From Salegentibacter salinarum (GTDB lineage: Bacteria > Bacteroidota > Bacteroidia > Flavobacteriales > Flavobacteriaceae): DNA of 61,623 nt. Of the stretch, positions 27,109-37,593 are shown in pieces. The notes under the pieces were generated by a model. The model saw only the letters and a list, made by a program, of their open reading frames with translations, ran no database searches and was not told the DNA's origin. Position numbers and translations under genes: made by a program. Where the stretch lies: positions 1-61,623 of the forward strand of contig NZ_FUZC01000021.1 in NCBI RefSeq assembly GCF_900168115.1, in the 5' to 3' direction. Each line of letters opens with the position of its first letter. The first letter of the stretch is position 1.

Positions 27109-27534
27109 TGTTTATTAAACTTACTTACGCATTTGTATTAAGAGATTAAAATAATGATTTTGAGTCACACCAGACCTTTTACTGATAGATGGATAAGACC
27201 CCAAATTAAATAAACTGAAATAAAAAATTAGTGATTGCAAAATTACGAAGAATAAAACTTCCCGCTATGGGTTTAAAATCCACTATAAGAATTGAGAATT
27301 AAATATAACCAGAATTTTCATTTTTAATAATTATGAGAAAAAAGTTATTTAAACAATTTCAAAAAATTTTAAAACCGAAAATTTTAAGCAATCCATTGCG
27401 TAGACTGGGCTTAGCGGCACTACCCCCTTAATTTAAAAGTGTTTACAGCATTTTCTCTTTCAAAAAAGCCGCAAATAATTTAGCAGGTAAAGAAAAAATT
27501 CAGTTATTTTATGTGTTAATAAAAACAAAAAATT
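27109..27534. other. Divergent intergenic region between the HMA-AraC and haloperoxidase genes
   Basis: 426 bases, A/T-rich, with no convincing open frame or RNA gene. It must hold the promoters of both flanking genes, but I see no perfect TAnnTTTG box in a good position. The only clear landmark is the operator-like sequence at 27389-27404. Confidence 0.5.
27389..27404 (+). promoter_or_regulatory. Operator-like site 1 (CAATCCATTGCGTAGA)
   Basis: It contains the interrupted palindrome CAATCCATTG followed by CGTAGA. It aligns with sites at 32547-32562 and 40182-40197, each lying upstream of a transcription unit of the haloperoxidase/SusCD/GH9 cluster. A LacI-family repressor would fit the CAAnnnnTTG symmetry. 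Confidence 0.45.
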
Positions 27535-29049
27535 ATGTGGGGATTTATTGCATTACTTTTCTTTAACCTACAAGGGGGGATGGAAGTCACCAAAACTTCC
27601 CCTTCTACTACAGAAGATAAAATTGAAGTAATTACTCCCAAAGAAAACCTGGGAGAAAATAATCTTGCTTATAAATGGGGGAAATTGGCTTTAGTTGCCA
27701 CCGCCAAAGACACAGATAGATTTAAACCAAGACCAACGATAAGTTCGCGTTTCCTGGGGCTTATTTTTACCGCAGTTTTTGATGCCTGGTCCAGGTATGA
27801 TGAAAAAGCAGTTCCCGTTTATATGCATGACATAGAACGTCGGCCGCTTGATGAACAAAATTTAAGCAATAAGCAAATTGCCATAAGCTACGCGGCTTTT
27901 AGAGCAATGAACGAATACTATTTTACCGATGAAGCGATTTTTCGGGAATTCATGGTGGAACTGGGATTAGACCCAGATGATACTTCTTTAGATTCTACCA
28001 CCCCTGTTGGAATAGGTAACCTTGCAGCAAAAGCCGTAATTGAAGCTAGGTATAATGACGGTGCTAATCAATATGGGGAAGAAGAAGGTTCTAATGGTGA
28101 AGCTTATTATGATTATATGGGTTATGAACCCGTTAATTCAGCTGATGAGAATATAGACCTGAACAGGTGGCAATCTAAATATTTCTCTGATGGCAAAGGC
28201 GGGCAATTCGCACCAGAATGTTTAACGCCTTACTGGCACAAAGTTGAACCGATTGGATTACAATCCTCAGATCAGTTCAGGCCGGGGCCGCCTCCTATGG
28301 TAGGTTCAACTCAATTAGAAGAAGAAGTAGAAGAAGTAGTACAATTACAGGCAAATCTAACCGATAAGCAAAGGGCCCTGGTAGAATTTATGCGAGATGG
28401 GCCTCAGTCTGTGCAACAGGCGGGCCATTGGTTAAAGTTTGCCCAGGAAATTTCGGTTAGAGATCAACACAACCTGGATAAAGATGTAAAAATGTATTTC
28501 TATAACCAGATTACCGCAATGGATGCATTTATTGCGTGCTGGGATAGTAAAATGTATTACGATTACGCAAGGCCCTATGCCTTAGTTCACGAATTTTTCA
28601 AAGACGAAGAGATTTACGGTTGGGGTGGCCCGGAGAAAGGAATGATAAAAATGAAAGGGCAGGACTGGAGACCATATTCTCCTTCAACTTTCTTATGCCC
28701 GCCTTTTCCAGGTTACGTATCGGGTCACAGTGCCATTAGCGGTGCCTGCGGTGAAGCTTTAAAACTTTTTACCGGAAGTGACGAATTTGGATCTGAAGTT
28801 AAACTAATTCCCGGTATCCTCACAGAACCTGACCGCCTGGGTGAAGAAGTTACTATAGAATTCCCTACTTTTTCGGAAGCTGCAGAAATGGCCGGTTTAT
28901 CTCGTGTTTTAGGAGGTTACCATATCCAGGCAGATAATATTGCTGGTCTGGAGTTGGGAAGGCAAGTTGCCAGGGAAAATTGGATTTTCTTTAAAAAGCA
29001 TCTCGGAGAACCTGTGATAAGTGACCACAACAGCCTTTCAAATAATTAA
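27535..29049 (+). CDS. Vanadium-dependent haloperoxidase / PAP2 superfamily protein
   Basis: 504 residues. All three PAP2-type active-site motifs are present: K-x6-RP (Lys339, Arg346, Pro347), SGH (Ser396-Gly-His398) and SR-x5-H-x3-D (Ser456, Arg457, His463, Asp467). In vanadium haloperoxidases the last His coordinates vanadate and the SGH histidine is the acid-base. An acid phosphatase activity cannot be excluded from sequence. The N-terminus is hydrophobic but short (MWGFIALLFFNLQGG) and not a convincing signal peptide. An FG-GAP/ASPIC lipoprotein gene follows 75 bases later on the same strand, a pairing I recall from other Bacteroidota. Confidence 0.85.
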   Translation: MWGFIALLFFNLQGGMEVTKTSPSTTEDKIEVITPKENLGENNLAYKWGKLALVATAKDTDRFKPRPTISSRFLGLIFTAVFDAWSRYDEKAVPVYMHDIERRPLDEQNLSNKQIAISYAAFRAMNEYYFTDEAIFREFMVELGLDPDDTSLDSTTPVGIGNLAAKAVIEARYNDGANQYGEEEGSNGEAYYDYMGYEPVNSADENIDLNRWQSKYFSDGKGGQFAPECLTPYWHKVEPIGLQSSDQFRPGPPPMVGSTQLEEEVEEVVQLQANLTDKQRALVEFMRDGPQSVQQAGHWLKFAQEISVRDQHNLDKDVKMYFYNQITAMDAFIACWDSKMYYDYARPYALVHEFFKDEEIYGWGGPEKGMIKMKGQDWRPYSPSTFLCPPFPGYVSGHSAISGACGEALKLFTGSDEFGSEVKLIPGILTEPDRLGEEVTIEFPTFSEAAEMAGLSRVLGGYHIQADNIAGLELGRQVARENWIFFKKHLGEPVISDHNSLSNN

Positions 29050-29124
29050 ATTAATTTCTGGAATTTCAATTAATAGTCGTACCAGATAAAATTTAACAAT
29101 AGCCTTCAAAATAATTATCCCAAA

Positions 29125-32100
29125 ATGAAAATACTCTTTAAGTCATTTTTTCTGATTCTTTTTTCTTTGATTATTTCCTGTAAAGATTCCGACCCGGAAA
29201 AGGAATTAGCGAAAAAGGAATCAACTGAAAATACTAAAATTTTCAGTACTGTTTCTGCTGCAAGATCTGGTATAGATTTCAGCAACGACCTTACCGAAAA
29301 CGATTCCTTAAATTACTTCACCTACTCCTATATTTATATGGGTGGCGGGGTATCTACCGGAGACATTAATAATGATGGTCTTCCAGATGTATATTTTACA
29401 GGAAACCAGGTTCCCAATAAACTTTATTTGAATAAAGGAAATATGGAATTTGAAGATATTACAGAATCTGCTGGTGTCGCGGGAGATGAGAGATGGTACA
29501 CTGGAGTAACCATGGCCGATGTAAATGCAGATGGTTTTCTGGATATCTATCTCTCTGTAGGAGGGAAATTTCAGCCTAAAAACAATCAGCTATTTATAAA
29601 TAATGGAGACGGAACATTTAGTGAGAAAGCTAAAGAATATAGCTTAGACGATCCCGGCAATAGTGTACAGGCCACGTTTTTTGATTACGATAAGGATGGA
29701 GACCTGGATGTTTATATCGCCAATTATCCTCCAACCCGGTTTGATGCACCAAATTTTGTGTATGAATATCAAATGAAAAGTGTAACCGATCTGCAAACCG
29801 ATCACCTAATGCGCAATGACGGTGGGAAATTTACCGATGTCACTAACGAAGCCGGGGTTAGAAGTTTCGGATTAACGCTCTCTGCTACCGTAGGAGACTT
29901 AAATAACGATGGCTGGCCAGATCTTTATATTTCTAATGATTTTAGCTCGCCAGATTTTATGTATATAAACAACGGGGAAGGTAGTTTTAGAGAAGTTGTA
30001 AAAGATGCTACTTCCCATACTTCATTCTACGGAATGGGTGTAGATATTGCAGATTATAATAATGATGGCCTTCTAGATATTTATCAGGTAGATATGTCTG
30101 CCAAAGATAATAGACGAAAAAAAGCAAATATGGCCAGTATGAACCCAGATTTATTCTGGAGCACCGTGGAAGCCGGTTTTCATTATCAATATATGCAAAA
30201 TGTGCTGCAAACTAATACCGGGGTTTTTAATAATGACACGCCGTTTTTTGCAGATCAATCCCGTATTGCCGGGGCAGCTTCTACAGATTGGAGTTGGGGT
30301 CCGCTTTTCGCCGATTTTGATAATGATGGTCACAAAGATCTTTTTGTAACCAATGGGACGAGAAGAGAAATCAACAATAATGATTATTTCAATGAGCTTA
30401 AAGACAAGTCATTGAGTAAAGAAGATCGCCTTGAGAAAAGTTTAAATATCCCTTCAGAAAAAATAGACAATTTTATTTTTGAAAATAACGGCGACCTTAC
30501 CTTTAATATAGCGAATGAGAAATGGGGAATTAAATATGAAGGATTTTCCAACGGGGTAGTATATGTAGATCTTGATAATGACGGTGACCTGGAAATTATC
30601 ACCAATAATATTGACGATAAAGCTTCTGTTTTTGAAAATCAGAGTTCTAAAAACAATAATTACGTACAAATAAAACTGGAAGGGCCAGAAAAAAATAAAT
30701 TCGGTATAGGCAGCCGTGCTTATATTACCGCCAATGATTCTGAACAGATGCAGGAACTCACATTATCCCGCGGATTTCAATCTTCTGTGGCTCCTCAACT
30801 GCATTTCGGGCTTGCACAGGCAGATCTTATTGATGAAATTAGAATTGAATGGCCAGATGGTAAAGTTGAAATAAAGGAGAATGTTGAAGCAAATCAATTT
30901 TTAAGTTTCAACTATAAAAATGCTTCAGAAATAAAAACTCCTAAGGAACTAAAGCCTGAAACCTTATTTACCACAATTACAGATTCAACTTCATTCCCTG
31001 CTCACAAACATATAGAAAACGAGTACGACGATTTTAAAGATGAAGTACTCTTACCTCACCGCACCTCTACCTTTGGCCCAAGTATAGCGGTTGGAGATTT
31101 AAATGGTGATGGCAAAGAAGACTTTATTGTAGGAGGAGCAGCCACCTATGAGGCCGGATTATACTATTGGACTGAGAACGGCTTTGAAAAGCAAAACAGT
31201 TCGGCCTTTGAAAAAGATAAAGCTTACGAAGACCTGGATGCCTTAATTTTTGATGCCAACGGAAATGGCCATAACGATATTTATGTAGTTAGCGGAGGCA
31301 ATGAGTTTGATCCAGATTCTGAGATGCTTCAGGACAGGTTATATATTAATGATGGAAAAGGAAATTTCACCAGAGACTTAAACGCTCTCCCAAAAATGCA
31401 CGACAGCGGTTCTAAAGTATACAAAGCCGATTTTGATAAAGACGGAAAGGAAGAATTATTGGTATTGGGAAGATTAGTACCGGGTAATTATCCAAGCCCT
31501 GCTAACAGTTATATTTTGAAGAATAATAGTAAAAATGGTAAAGTATCGTTTAAAGATATCACACAATCGGTTGCTCCTTTTCTCACTTCTTTAGGTATGG
31601 CAACCAGTGCAGAAATTGTTGATATTGACAATGACGGCTGGCAGGATATTATTATAGTTGGAGAATGGATGCCTATTAAAATCTTCCGGAATAATAAAAC
31701 AGCATTTAAAGATGTCTCTAAGAAAATGGGAATAACCGATGACACTGCCGGCTGGTGGTGGAGTATTAAAAAAGGTGATTTTGATAATGATGGAGACCAG
31801 GACTTTGTCTTAGGAAATTTAGGTGAAAATTATAAATACACCGCTAGTGAAGATGAAACCTTTGACATCTATTTTAAGGATTTTGATGATAATAATCACA
31901 GTGATATTGTACTGAGTTATTACAACAAAGGTGAAAAATTCCCATTGAGAGGAAGAGAATGTTCCTCGCAACAGATTCCGGGTATAAAAGAGAAGTTCCC
32001 AGATTACGAATCTTTTTCAACAGCAACACTTGAGGAAGTATATTCAGAAAAAGAATTGGAGAATTCCCTACACTACCAGGTAAAATCTTTTTCCAGTATC

Positions 32101-32463
32101 TATTTAGAAAATGCAGAAGGGAAATTTAAAATTCATAAACTCCCAAATGTGGCCCAAATATCCTCAATAAATCAAATTCTCGTAAAGGATTATAACAATG
32201 ACGGGCATTTAGACGCTTTAATTGCGGGGAACTTATTCTGGTCTGAAGTAGAAACAACAAGAAGCGATGCCGGGTATGGAATGTTTCTTAGAGGAGATGG
32301 AACGGGAAATTTTGAAGGTGTTGTACCTGCTGAAAGTGGTTTCTTTTTGCCTGGAGATGTTAAAGATATGACAACTATTCAGGTTGAAGGCCGTGAAATT
32401 ATTATTGCAGCAAAAAACAACAATCCTGTTCAATATATTCACCTAAAGAACCAAAACCGTTAG
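29125..32463 (+). CDS. FG-GAP/VCBS repeat lipoprotein with ASPIC/UnbV domain
   Basis: 1112 residues. The signal peptide ends LIISC (Cys19). Many calcium-binding-like repeats of the form DxNNDGxxD (for example DINNDGLPDVYF, DYDKDGDLDVYI, DLDNDGDLEII) build a beta-propeller of FG-GAP/VCBS type. An ASPIC/UnbV segment sits near residues 520-590 (KFGIGSRAYI...SRGFQSSVAPQLHFGL), followed by a second set of repeats. Relatives are called CRTAC1-like. The role is probably binding or adhesion at the outer surface; no enzyme motif is seen. It is likely cotranscribed with the haloperoxidase gene. Confidence 0.9.
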   Translation: MKILFKSFFLILFSLIISCKDSDPEKELAKKESTENTKIFSTVSAARSGIDFSNDLTENDSLNYFTYSYIYMGGGVSTGDINNDGLPDVYFTGNQVPNKLYLNKGNMEFEDITESAGVAGDERWYTGVTMADVNADGFLDIYLSVGGKFQPKNNQLFINNGDGTFSEKAKEYSLDDPGNSVQATFFDYDKDGDLDVYIANYPPTRFDAPNFVYEYQMKSVTDLQTDHLMRNDGGKFTDVTNEAGVRSFGLTLSATVGDLNNDGWPDLYISNDFSSPDFMYINNGEGSFREVVKDATSHTSFYGMGVDIADYNNDGLLDIYQVDMSAKDNRRKKANMASMNPDLFWSTVEAGFHYQYMQNVLQTNTGVFNNDTPFFADQSRIAGAASTDWSWGPLFADFDNDGHKDLFVTNGTRREINNNDYFNELKDKSLSKEDRLEKSLNIPSEKIDNFIFENNGDLTFNIANEKWGIKYEGFSNGVVYVDLDNDGDLEIITNNIDDKASVFENQSSKNNNYVQIKLEGPEKNKFGIGSRAYITANDSEQMQELTLSRGFQSSVAPQLHFGLAQADLIDEIRIEWPDGKVEIKENVEANQFLSFNYKNASEIKTPKELKPETLFTTITDSTSFPAHKHIENEYDDFKDEVLLPHRTSTFGPSIAVGDLNGDGKEDFIVGGAATYEAGLYYWTENGFEKQNSSAFEKDKAYEDLDALIFDANGNGHNDIYVVSGGNEFDPDSEMLQDRLYINDGKGNFTRDLNALPKMHDSGSKVYKADFDKDGKEELLVLGRLVPGNYPSPANSYILKNNSKNGKVSFKDITQSVAPFLTSLGMATSAEIVDIDNDGWQDIIIVGEWMPIKIFRNNKTAFKDVSKKMGITDDTAGWWWSIKKGDFDNDGDQDFVLGNLGENYKYTASEDETFDIYFKDFDDNNHSDIVLSYYNKGEKFPLRGRECSSQQIPGIKEKFPDYESFSTATLEEVYSEKELENSLHYQVKSFSSIYLENAEGKFKIHKLPNVAQISSINQILVKDYNNDGHLDALIAGNLFWSEVETTRSDAGYGMFLRGDGTGNFEGVVPAESGFFLPGDVKDMTTIQVEGREIIIAAKNNNPVQYIHLKNQNR

Positions 32464-32546
32464 TGATATGACAATTACTCTTCTATATATTACACAATCA
32501 ATGAATTTATGGAAAAAAAATACGAAAATTTGAGATTTTTTTTAGA

Positions 32547-32562
32547 AAACCGATTGCGTAAA
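32547..32562 (+). promoter_or_regulatory. Operator-like site 2 (AAACCGATTGCGTAAA)
   Basis: Third-pair SusC upstream region. The site shares the TTGCGTAAA part with site 3 (40182-40197) and 14 of the 16 aligned positions when both are extended by one base to the left. Its TTG (32554-32556) could also be the -33 box, with TACTTTTA (32575-32582) 18 bases on as a near-consensus -7 box, so a bound repressor would cover the promoter. Confidence 0.5.
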
Positions 32563-32614
32563 TTTATTTTTTGTTACTTTTAAACCGAATTAATAAACTA
32601 ACTAACAAATAATT

Positions 32615-35600
32615 ATGAAAAACAATTACTTGAAAAGGGGGCTTTTCATTGTAACATTTCTTTGTTTTGGCTTCATGACAGCCCAGCAAACCGTTACGGG
32701 AACAGTAAGTGACGAATCCGGTCCTATACCAGGAGTGAACGTCATAGAGCGAGGAACCTCCAACGGTACAACTACAGATTTTGATGGAAATTATAGCATA
32801 GAAGTAGGCGAAGACGCAGTTCTCGTTTTCAGCTATATAAGCTATCAAACCCAGGAAATTGCCGTTAACGATCAAAATGTAATAGATGTAAATTTAGTAG
32901 CCGGGTCAGAATCCCTGGACGATGTTATTGTGGTAGGGTATGGTACTCAAAGCCGTGCTGAAGTTACAGGAGCAATTTCCTCTATTGACACAGAAGAGAT
33001 TAATAGTCTTCCGGTATCTACCGCAGAGCAGGCCTTACAGGGTAGAGCTTCTGGTGTTACCGTAATTAACTCAGGTTCTCCCGGGAACTCACCTGCAGTT
33101 AGGATTAGAGGTTTGGCCTCACCTAACAATAACGACCCTTTATATGTTATAGATGGTGTTATCGCGGGCGGTTTGGGTAGCTTAAACCCCAATGATATTG
33201 AGAACATACAGGTTCTTAAAGATGCATCTACTACAGCTGTTTACGGTTCTAGAGGGGCAAATGGGGTTGTACTTGTTACCACCAAATCTGGAACAGCTTC
33301 ACAAAAAGCTCAGTTAAGTCTTGATACTTATACCGGGGTTCAATTTAATAGTAATCGTTACGATTTATTAAATAGAGATCAATACATACAATATGCAAGA
33401 GAGGTAACAGATACTGATCCAGAGCGCATTACAAACCCTGAGTATGCAGACTTTATTGACAACAATACCGACTGGCAGGACGAAATTTTTAGAACTGGAG
33501 TTATGAAAAGTATCAACCTTGGACTTTCCGGGGGGAATGAAAACAGTAATTATAGATTTTCAGGAGGATATCTTAACCAGGAAGGTGCGGTTGTAGAAAC
33601 AGAATTTGAACGTTTTAACTTTAGATCCAATAGTAACTTCAATTTTGGGAGACTTAGTTTTGGCCAAACATTAAATGTGGCTTTCACTTTACAAAATCCT
33701 GAAAGAGAAGACGGAGGTAGATCAATAATAGAACACGCAATAAAGTCTGCGCCTTATTTAAGCGTTTACAACCCTGACAACAGGGGTGGCTTCCAGGGAC
33801 CAAACTCTGCGCTCGATGGTCAGGATGCGGCGAACCCGGTTAGAGTTCAAACCATTGGAAGTGCTGAGAATAAAGGACTTACTATTTTAGGAAGCCTTTT
33901 TGCTGAGTATGAAATAATTGACGGCCTTACTTTTAAGAGCCAGGCAGGTATAGATTATTATAAGTACAACAACAATAATTTTATTCCTTCTTATAACGAC
34001 GATAGTAATGGTGGAACCCACCAATTTGATTTTGCTCAAATCACTAAAAACAGTGGTACAAATCAATCACTTACGCTAACCAATAGCTTAAACTACAAGT
34101 TTGAGGTTGCAGATTTACACAACTTTGAAATTTTAGTTTTAGCTGAAGATCAAACAATCGATAGTGAAAGTTTGAATGCTAGCAGCCAGAATCCTATTAC
34201 AGATGATGTGGAAGAACTATCTCTGAATCAAGCCGGATTAGAATCAGCTTCTTCAGAATACAGAAGATTTGGATATTTAGGACGACTAAATTATAATTTT
34301 GATCAAAAATATCTTTTATCTGGATCTTATCGTAGAGACGCATCCAGCCGTTTTGGTGCCAACAACCGTTGGGGTACTTTCTGGTCTGTTTCGGCAGGTT
34401 GGAACGTAGCCAAGGAAAGCTTTATGCAAGATACAGACTTTAATAATTTCAAAATTAGAGGTAGCTGGGGTACAACCGGTAACGACCAGATTGGTAATTA
34501 TCGTTACGCTTCTACACTGGTTACAAGTTTTATTTACCCAATTGGAGGCGCAGCCTTACAGGGTACTACTGCAGAAGGACTTCCTAATCAAAACCTTAAA
34601 TGGGAGGAAGTTACTATGAAAAACATAGGTTTAGATTTAGGTATGTTTAATAATGCATTAACCCTATCCCTTGAATATTATAGTAACCAGAGTGATGATC
34701 TTCTTTATGAATTACCACTTCCACTTAGTTTAGGTTATAATGTACCAACCATCGCTTCTAATGTTGGGTCTGTAGAAACAACCGGTTTCGAGGCCGATCT
34801 TGGATATAACGATTACGAAGGTGAGTTTACCTGGTCTGCCAATTTAAACCTGGGAACAAGTAGAAATGAAGTTCTTTCTATAGGTAGCCTGGATCAGGTT
34901 CAGGGAGGATTTTTTGAAAATGAATACCTTACCAGAATTGCACCGGGAGAACCATTATTTCATTTCTATGGTTTAAAAACTGATGGTATTTACCAAAATC
35001 AGGCAGAAGTTGATGAGGTTTTCACAGCTAATCCAGATCAAACAACCGTGCAACCTGGAGATATTCGCTTTGTAGATATTAACGGAGACGGGGATATAAC
35101 CGCCGCAGATAAAACAGTAATCGGGAATCCATATCCAACTCTTACTATGGGACTTAATTTAAGTGCTCAGTATAAGAGTTTTGACATTTCTCTGTTTATT
35201 CAAGGCGCGTATGGTCACGAAGTTTATAATACAAACCTATATGACCTTCAAGGAATGCCAAGATTATTTAATAGTGGTGTTGCTGTGTTAAATAGATGGA
35301 CTGGAGAAGGAACTTCTAACACAATACCACGTGCATTAGGAGCTCCACAAAACCTAAATGCTTCAGATCGTTTTATAGAAGATGGTTCTTATACCAGGCT
35401 TAAGAATCTAAATATTGGATATACCTTTGATGAAGATATATTTGGTGAATCTCTTGCCAATCTAAGAATATACATAAGTGGACAAAACCTGATTACCCTA
35501 ACCGATTATTCCGGACTTGATCCAGAAATTGGAGTTGATAACGTGTTGCAACAGGGTACCGGGGCTATAGGTATAGATAGAGGTTTATATCCTCAGCCTA

Positions 35601-35635
35601 CTTCATTAACTTTTGGTCTACAACTAGGATTTTAA
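32615..35635 (+). CDS. SusC/RagA family TonB-linked outer-membrane transporter (pair 3)
   Basis: 1006 residues. Signal peptide 1-24, carboxypeptidase-regulatory-like domain with GVNVIERGTSNGTTTDFDGNY, TonB-box region DDVIVVGYGT (about 102-111), plug with VYGSRGANGVVLVTTKSG, and a barrel ending in FGLQLGF. It lies between the FG-GAP lipoprotein and its SusD partner and shares an upstream operator-like site with the GH9 gene, so it may import the product of that glycosidase. It lacks the shared upstream element of SusC pairs 1 and 2 and belongs to a different control group. Confidence 0.95.
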   Translation: MKNNYLKRGLFIVTFLCFGFMTAQQTVTGTVSDESGPIPGVNVIERGTSNGTTTDFDGNYSIEVGEDAVLVFSYISYQTQEIAVNDQNVIDVNLVAGSESLDDVIVVGYGTQSRAEVTGAISSIDTEEINSLPVSTAEQALQGRASGVTVINSGSPGNSPAVRIRGLASPNNNDPLYVIDGVIAGGLGSLNPNDIENIQVLKDASTTAVYGSRGANGVVLVTTKSGTASQKAQLSLDTYTGVQFNSNRYDLLNRDQYIQYAREVTDTDPERITNPEYADFIDNNTDWQDEIFRTGVMKSINLGLSGGNENSNYRFSGGYLNQEGAVVETEFERFNFRSNSNFNFGRLSFGQTLNVAFTLQNPEREDGGRSIIEHAIKSAPYLSVYNPDNRGGFQGPNSALDGQDAANPVRVQTIGSAENKGLTILGSLFAEYEIIDGLTFKSQAGIDYYKYNNNNFIPSYNDDSNGGTHQFDFAQITKNSGTNQSLTLTNSLNYKFEVADLHNFEILVLAEDQTIDSESLNASSQNPITDDVEELSLNQAGLESASSEYRRFGYLGRLNYNFDQKYLLSGSYRRDASSRFGANNRWGTFWSVSAGWNVAKESFMQDTDFNNFKIRGSWGTTGNDQIGNYRYASTLVTSFIYPIGGAALQGTTAEGLPNQNLKWEEVTMKNIGLDLGMFNNALTLSLEYYSNQSDDLLYELPLPLSLGYNVPTIASNVGSVETTGFEADLGYNDYEGEFTWSANLNLGTSRNEVLSIGSLDQVQGGFFENEYLTRIAPGEPLFHFYGLKTDGIYQNQAEVDEVFTANPDQTTVQPGDIRFVDINGDGDITAADKTVIGNPYPTLTMGLNLSAQYKSFDISLFIQGAYGHEVYNTNLYDLQGMPRLFNSGVAVLNRWTGEGTSNTIPRALGAPQNLNASDRFIEDGSYTRLKNLNIGYTFDEDIFGESLANLRIYISGQNLITLTDYSGLDPEIGVDNVLQQGTGAIGIDRGLYPQPTSLTFGLQLGF

Positions 35636-35647
35636 AAAAATATAATT

Positions 35648-37120
35648 ATGAAAAAAATAAGAATAATATTAATGGTCTTTGTCACATTGTTCGTAGTAAA
35701 CGGCTGTGAAGAAGAAGATTTTGAACTAACAAACCCTAGTGGTCTCTCTCCAGAAACCTATTTTAGGACAGAAGCCCAGGTGCAATCGGCAGTGAATGCT
35801 GTATATGCTAACACGCAGACAATAGGATTATACACCAGAACTATGTTTTTCGCGATGGATATTATGTCTCGTGAAGCGCTGGGTAATCCACAGTTAGAGG
35901 CAGATAAGCGAGTTTATCAGGACTGGTCTTTTGACGCCAGCCACCCTCCAATTGCCTGGTACTGGGATTCTTGCTTTAGAGGAATTAATAAAGCAAATTT
36001 TGTGATTGATAATGCAGATAGAATTAATGAAATTCCATCTTCCTTATTAAGTGATGAGAAAAAGGCAAGATTTATTGGTGAAGCCAAATATATGAGAGCT
36101 TTTTACTATTTCTTATTGGTAACCCGCTTTGGTGATGTTCCATTAATTACAGAAGTTCCTGAAGATGGATCTGGTTTTCCACGTACTCCTGCAGACCAGG
36201 TTTACGACCAGATAATAGCAGATTTAAATGATGCCAGCCAGTCTTTATGGGATAAAGGACGTACTGAAAATGGTAGAGCCACCCAAGGTGCTGCTTTTGC
36301 CCTTTTAGGAAAAACACACCTATACCTGGAAGAATATGAAGAAGCATTAGCTGCTTTTGATAATATTTACGGAGAATATTCTCTTGAAGAAGATTACTTT
36401 GCAAACTTCAGAGAAGAAGAAGAATTTGGACCTGAATCAATTTTTGAGATTCAGTATGACGATGATATGGGTAATTCTGCCGTATGGAACTCTAACGCAG
36501 CCGGTGAAGATGCAAATGAAGTTACCTTTCGTGGCCAGGAATATGGTTTCAACGATTGGTTTAATGTATACCCTAATCCAGTTCTTGTTGATGAATACGA
36601 AGACGGTGATATTAGACGTGATGAAACTTTCTATTTCCCTGGCGATACCTTTGCAGGTGGAGAAATTGAAGAATTACCACTTGAAAGAAATGCTGCCTGG
36701 AGAAAGTATCAGAATTATTACAAAGATGTGAATGAAGATCAGGCTTCCGGGATAAACATGAAAGTTATTCGATATGCTGATGTCCTTTTAATGATGGCTG
36801 AAGCTGAGAATGCAATGGGTGCTGGTGATAAATCACAAGCAATTGATTATATTAATGAAGTAAGGGAAAGGGCAGAGTTAGCGCCTCTTTCTGACGATCT
36901 TTCTCAAGATGAAGTTTTTGATGCCATAGTACACGAAAGAATGGTAGAATTAGCCGGTGAACAAGTACGTTTCCCAGATCTTGTAAGATGGGGACTTGCT
37001 GCCGATTACCTTTCTGAATTTGGTTTCCAGGCAGGCAAACACGAAATCTGGCCTATTCCTAATGATGAAATATCAGCAAATGAGGGTATAAGTGCGGAAG
37101 ATCAGAATCCAGGATACTAA
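35648..37120 (+). CDS. SusD/RagB family nutrient-binding lipoprotein (pair 3)
   Basis: 490 residues. Lipobox VVNGC with Cys20, followed by the SusD-like start LTNPSGLSPETYF. Tetratricopeptide-like helices surround KYMRAFYYFLLVTRFGDVPLI, and the C-terminal VRFPDLVRWG and IPNDEISANEG are family features. It should be the surface lid for the SusC encoded 12 bases upstream. A terminator follows 25 bases after the stop. Confidence 0.95.
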   Translation: MKKIRIILMVFVTLFVVNGCEEEDFELTNPSGLSPETYFRTEAQVQSAVNAVYANTQTIGLYTRTMFFAMDIMSREALGNPQLEADKRVYQDWSFDASHPPIAWYWDSCFRGINKANFVIDNADRINEIPSSLLSDEKKARFIGEAKYMRAFYYFLLVTRFGDVPLITEVPEDGSGFPRTPADQVYDQIIADLNDASQSLWDKGRTENGRATQGAAFALLGKTHLYLEEYEEALAAFDNIYGEYSLEEDYFANFREEEEFGPESIFEIQYDDDMGNSAVWNSNAAGEDANEVTFRGQEYGFNDWFNVYPNPVLVDEYEDGDIRRDETFYFPGDTFAGGEIEELPLERNAAWRKYQNYYKDVNEDQASGINMKVIRYADVLLMMAEAENAMGAGDKSQAIDYINEVRERAELAPLSDDLSQDEVFDAIVHERMVELAGEQVRFPDLVRWGLAADYLSEFGFQAGKHEIWPIPNDEISANEGISAEDQNPGY

Positions 37121-37144
37121 TAAGTATTCAGGCATTAAACTTAA

Positions 37145-37170
37145 AGTCCTTTCATTAATTTGAAAGGGCT
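37145..37170 (+). terminator. Terminator after SusD 3
   Basis: AGTCCTTTCA/TGAAAGGGCT stem (one G-U pair) with a six-base loop and a T run afterwards. Confidence 0.85.
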
Positions 37171-37490
37171 TTTTTTATCTTCAAATTCTTCAGAAAAATA
37201 TAAAAACGGAAACTATCTGGGAGCAAATACACAAGGCATTTAAATTATGCGTAGGACAAGTCTCGGGGCATTGGATTCTCTATTATCGAGTAATTACAAT
37301 TAAGCTGAGAAATAATTTTTTGGAAGTAAATAAAAGTTTTCAGCATTGGAAAAGCACTATATAAATTGAAATAAGCTAATTACAAGCAGTTCCCCCAACA
37401 GGATTTTCTTCGGCATCTAAAGATCTTTAGACAGGTAATAAATCATTATTTAAACCCTTAAATCGAAAAATACTGAGCTGTGGTTATAAA
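37171..37490. other. Intergenic stretch with no recognised gene
   Basis: About 320 A/T-rich bases between two terminators. No open frame with a credible start or composition was seen on either strand. One TATGCGTAGG sequence (about 37248) slightly resembles the operator motif of this cluster but lacks its left half. Confidence 0.5.
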
Positions 37491-37516
37491 AAAATCTGGC
37501 CTTGGTGCCAGATTTT
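37491..37516. terminator. Terminator of the GH9 gene (bidirectional)
   Basis: Perfect 10-bp stem AAAATCTGGC/GCCAGATTTT with loop CTTGGT and A/T runs on both sides. It serves the GH9 gene ending at 37594 on the minus strand and can act in both directions. Confidence 0.85.
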
Positions 37517-37593
37517 TTTATTTCAATAATGATGCTTTCTGAAAATCATTTGCAAAACATTAAACTTATCGTCTTGAGGTCAATTATACATTA

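Noticed and set aside
37240-37260. Possible fourth operator copy (TATGCGTAGG)
   Set aside because: Only the right half resembles the motif and it lies downstream of genes, between two terminators.
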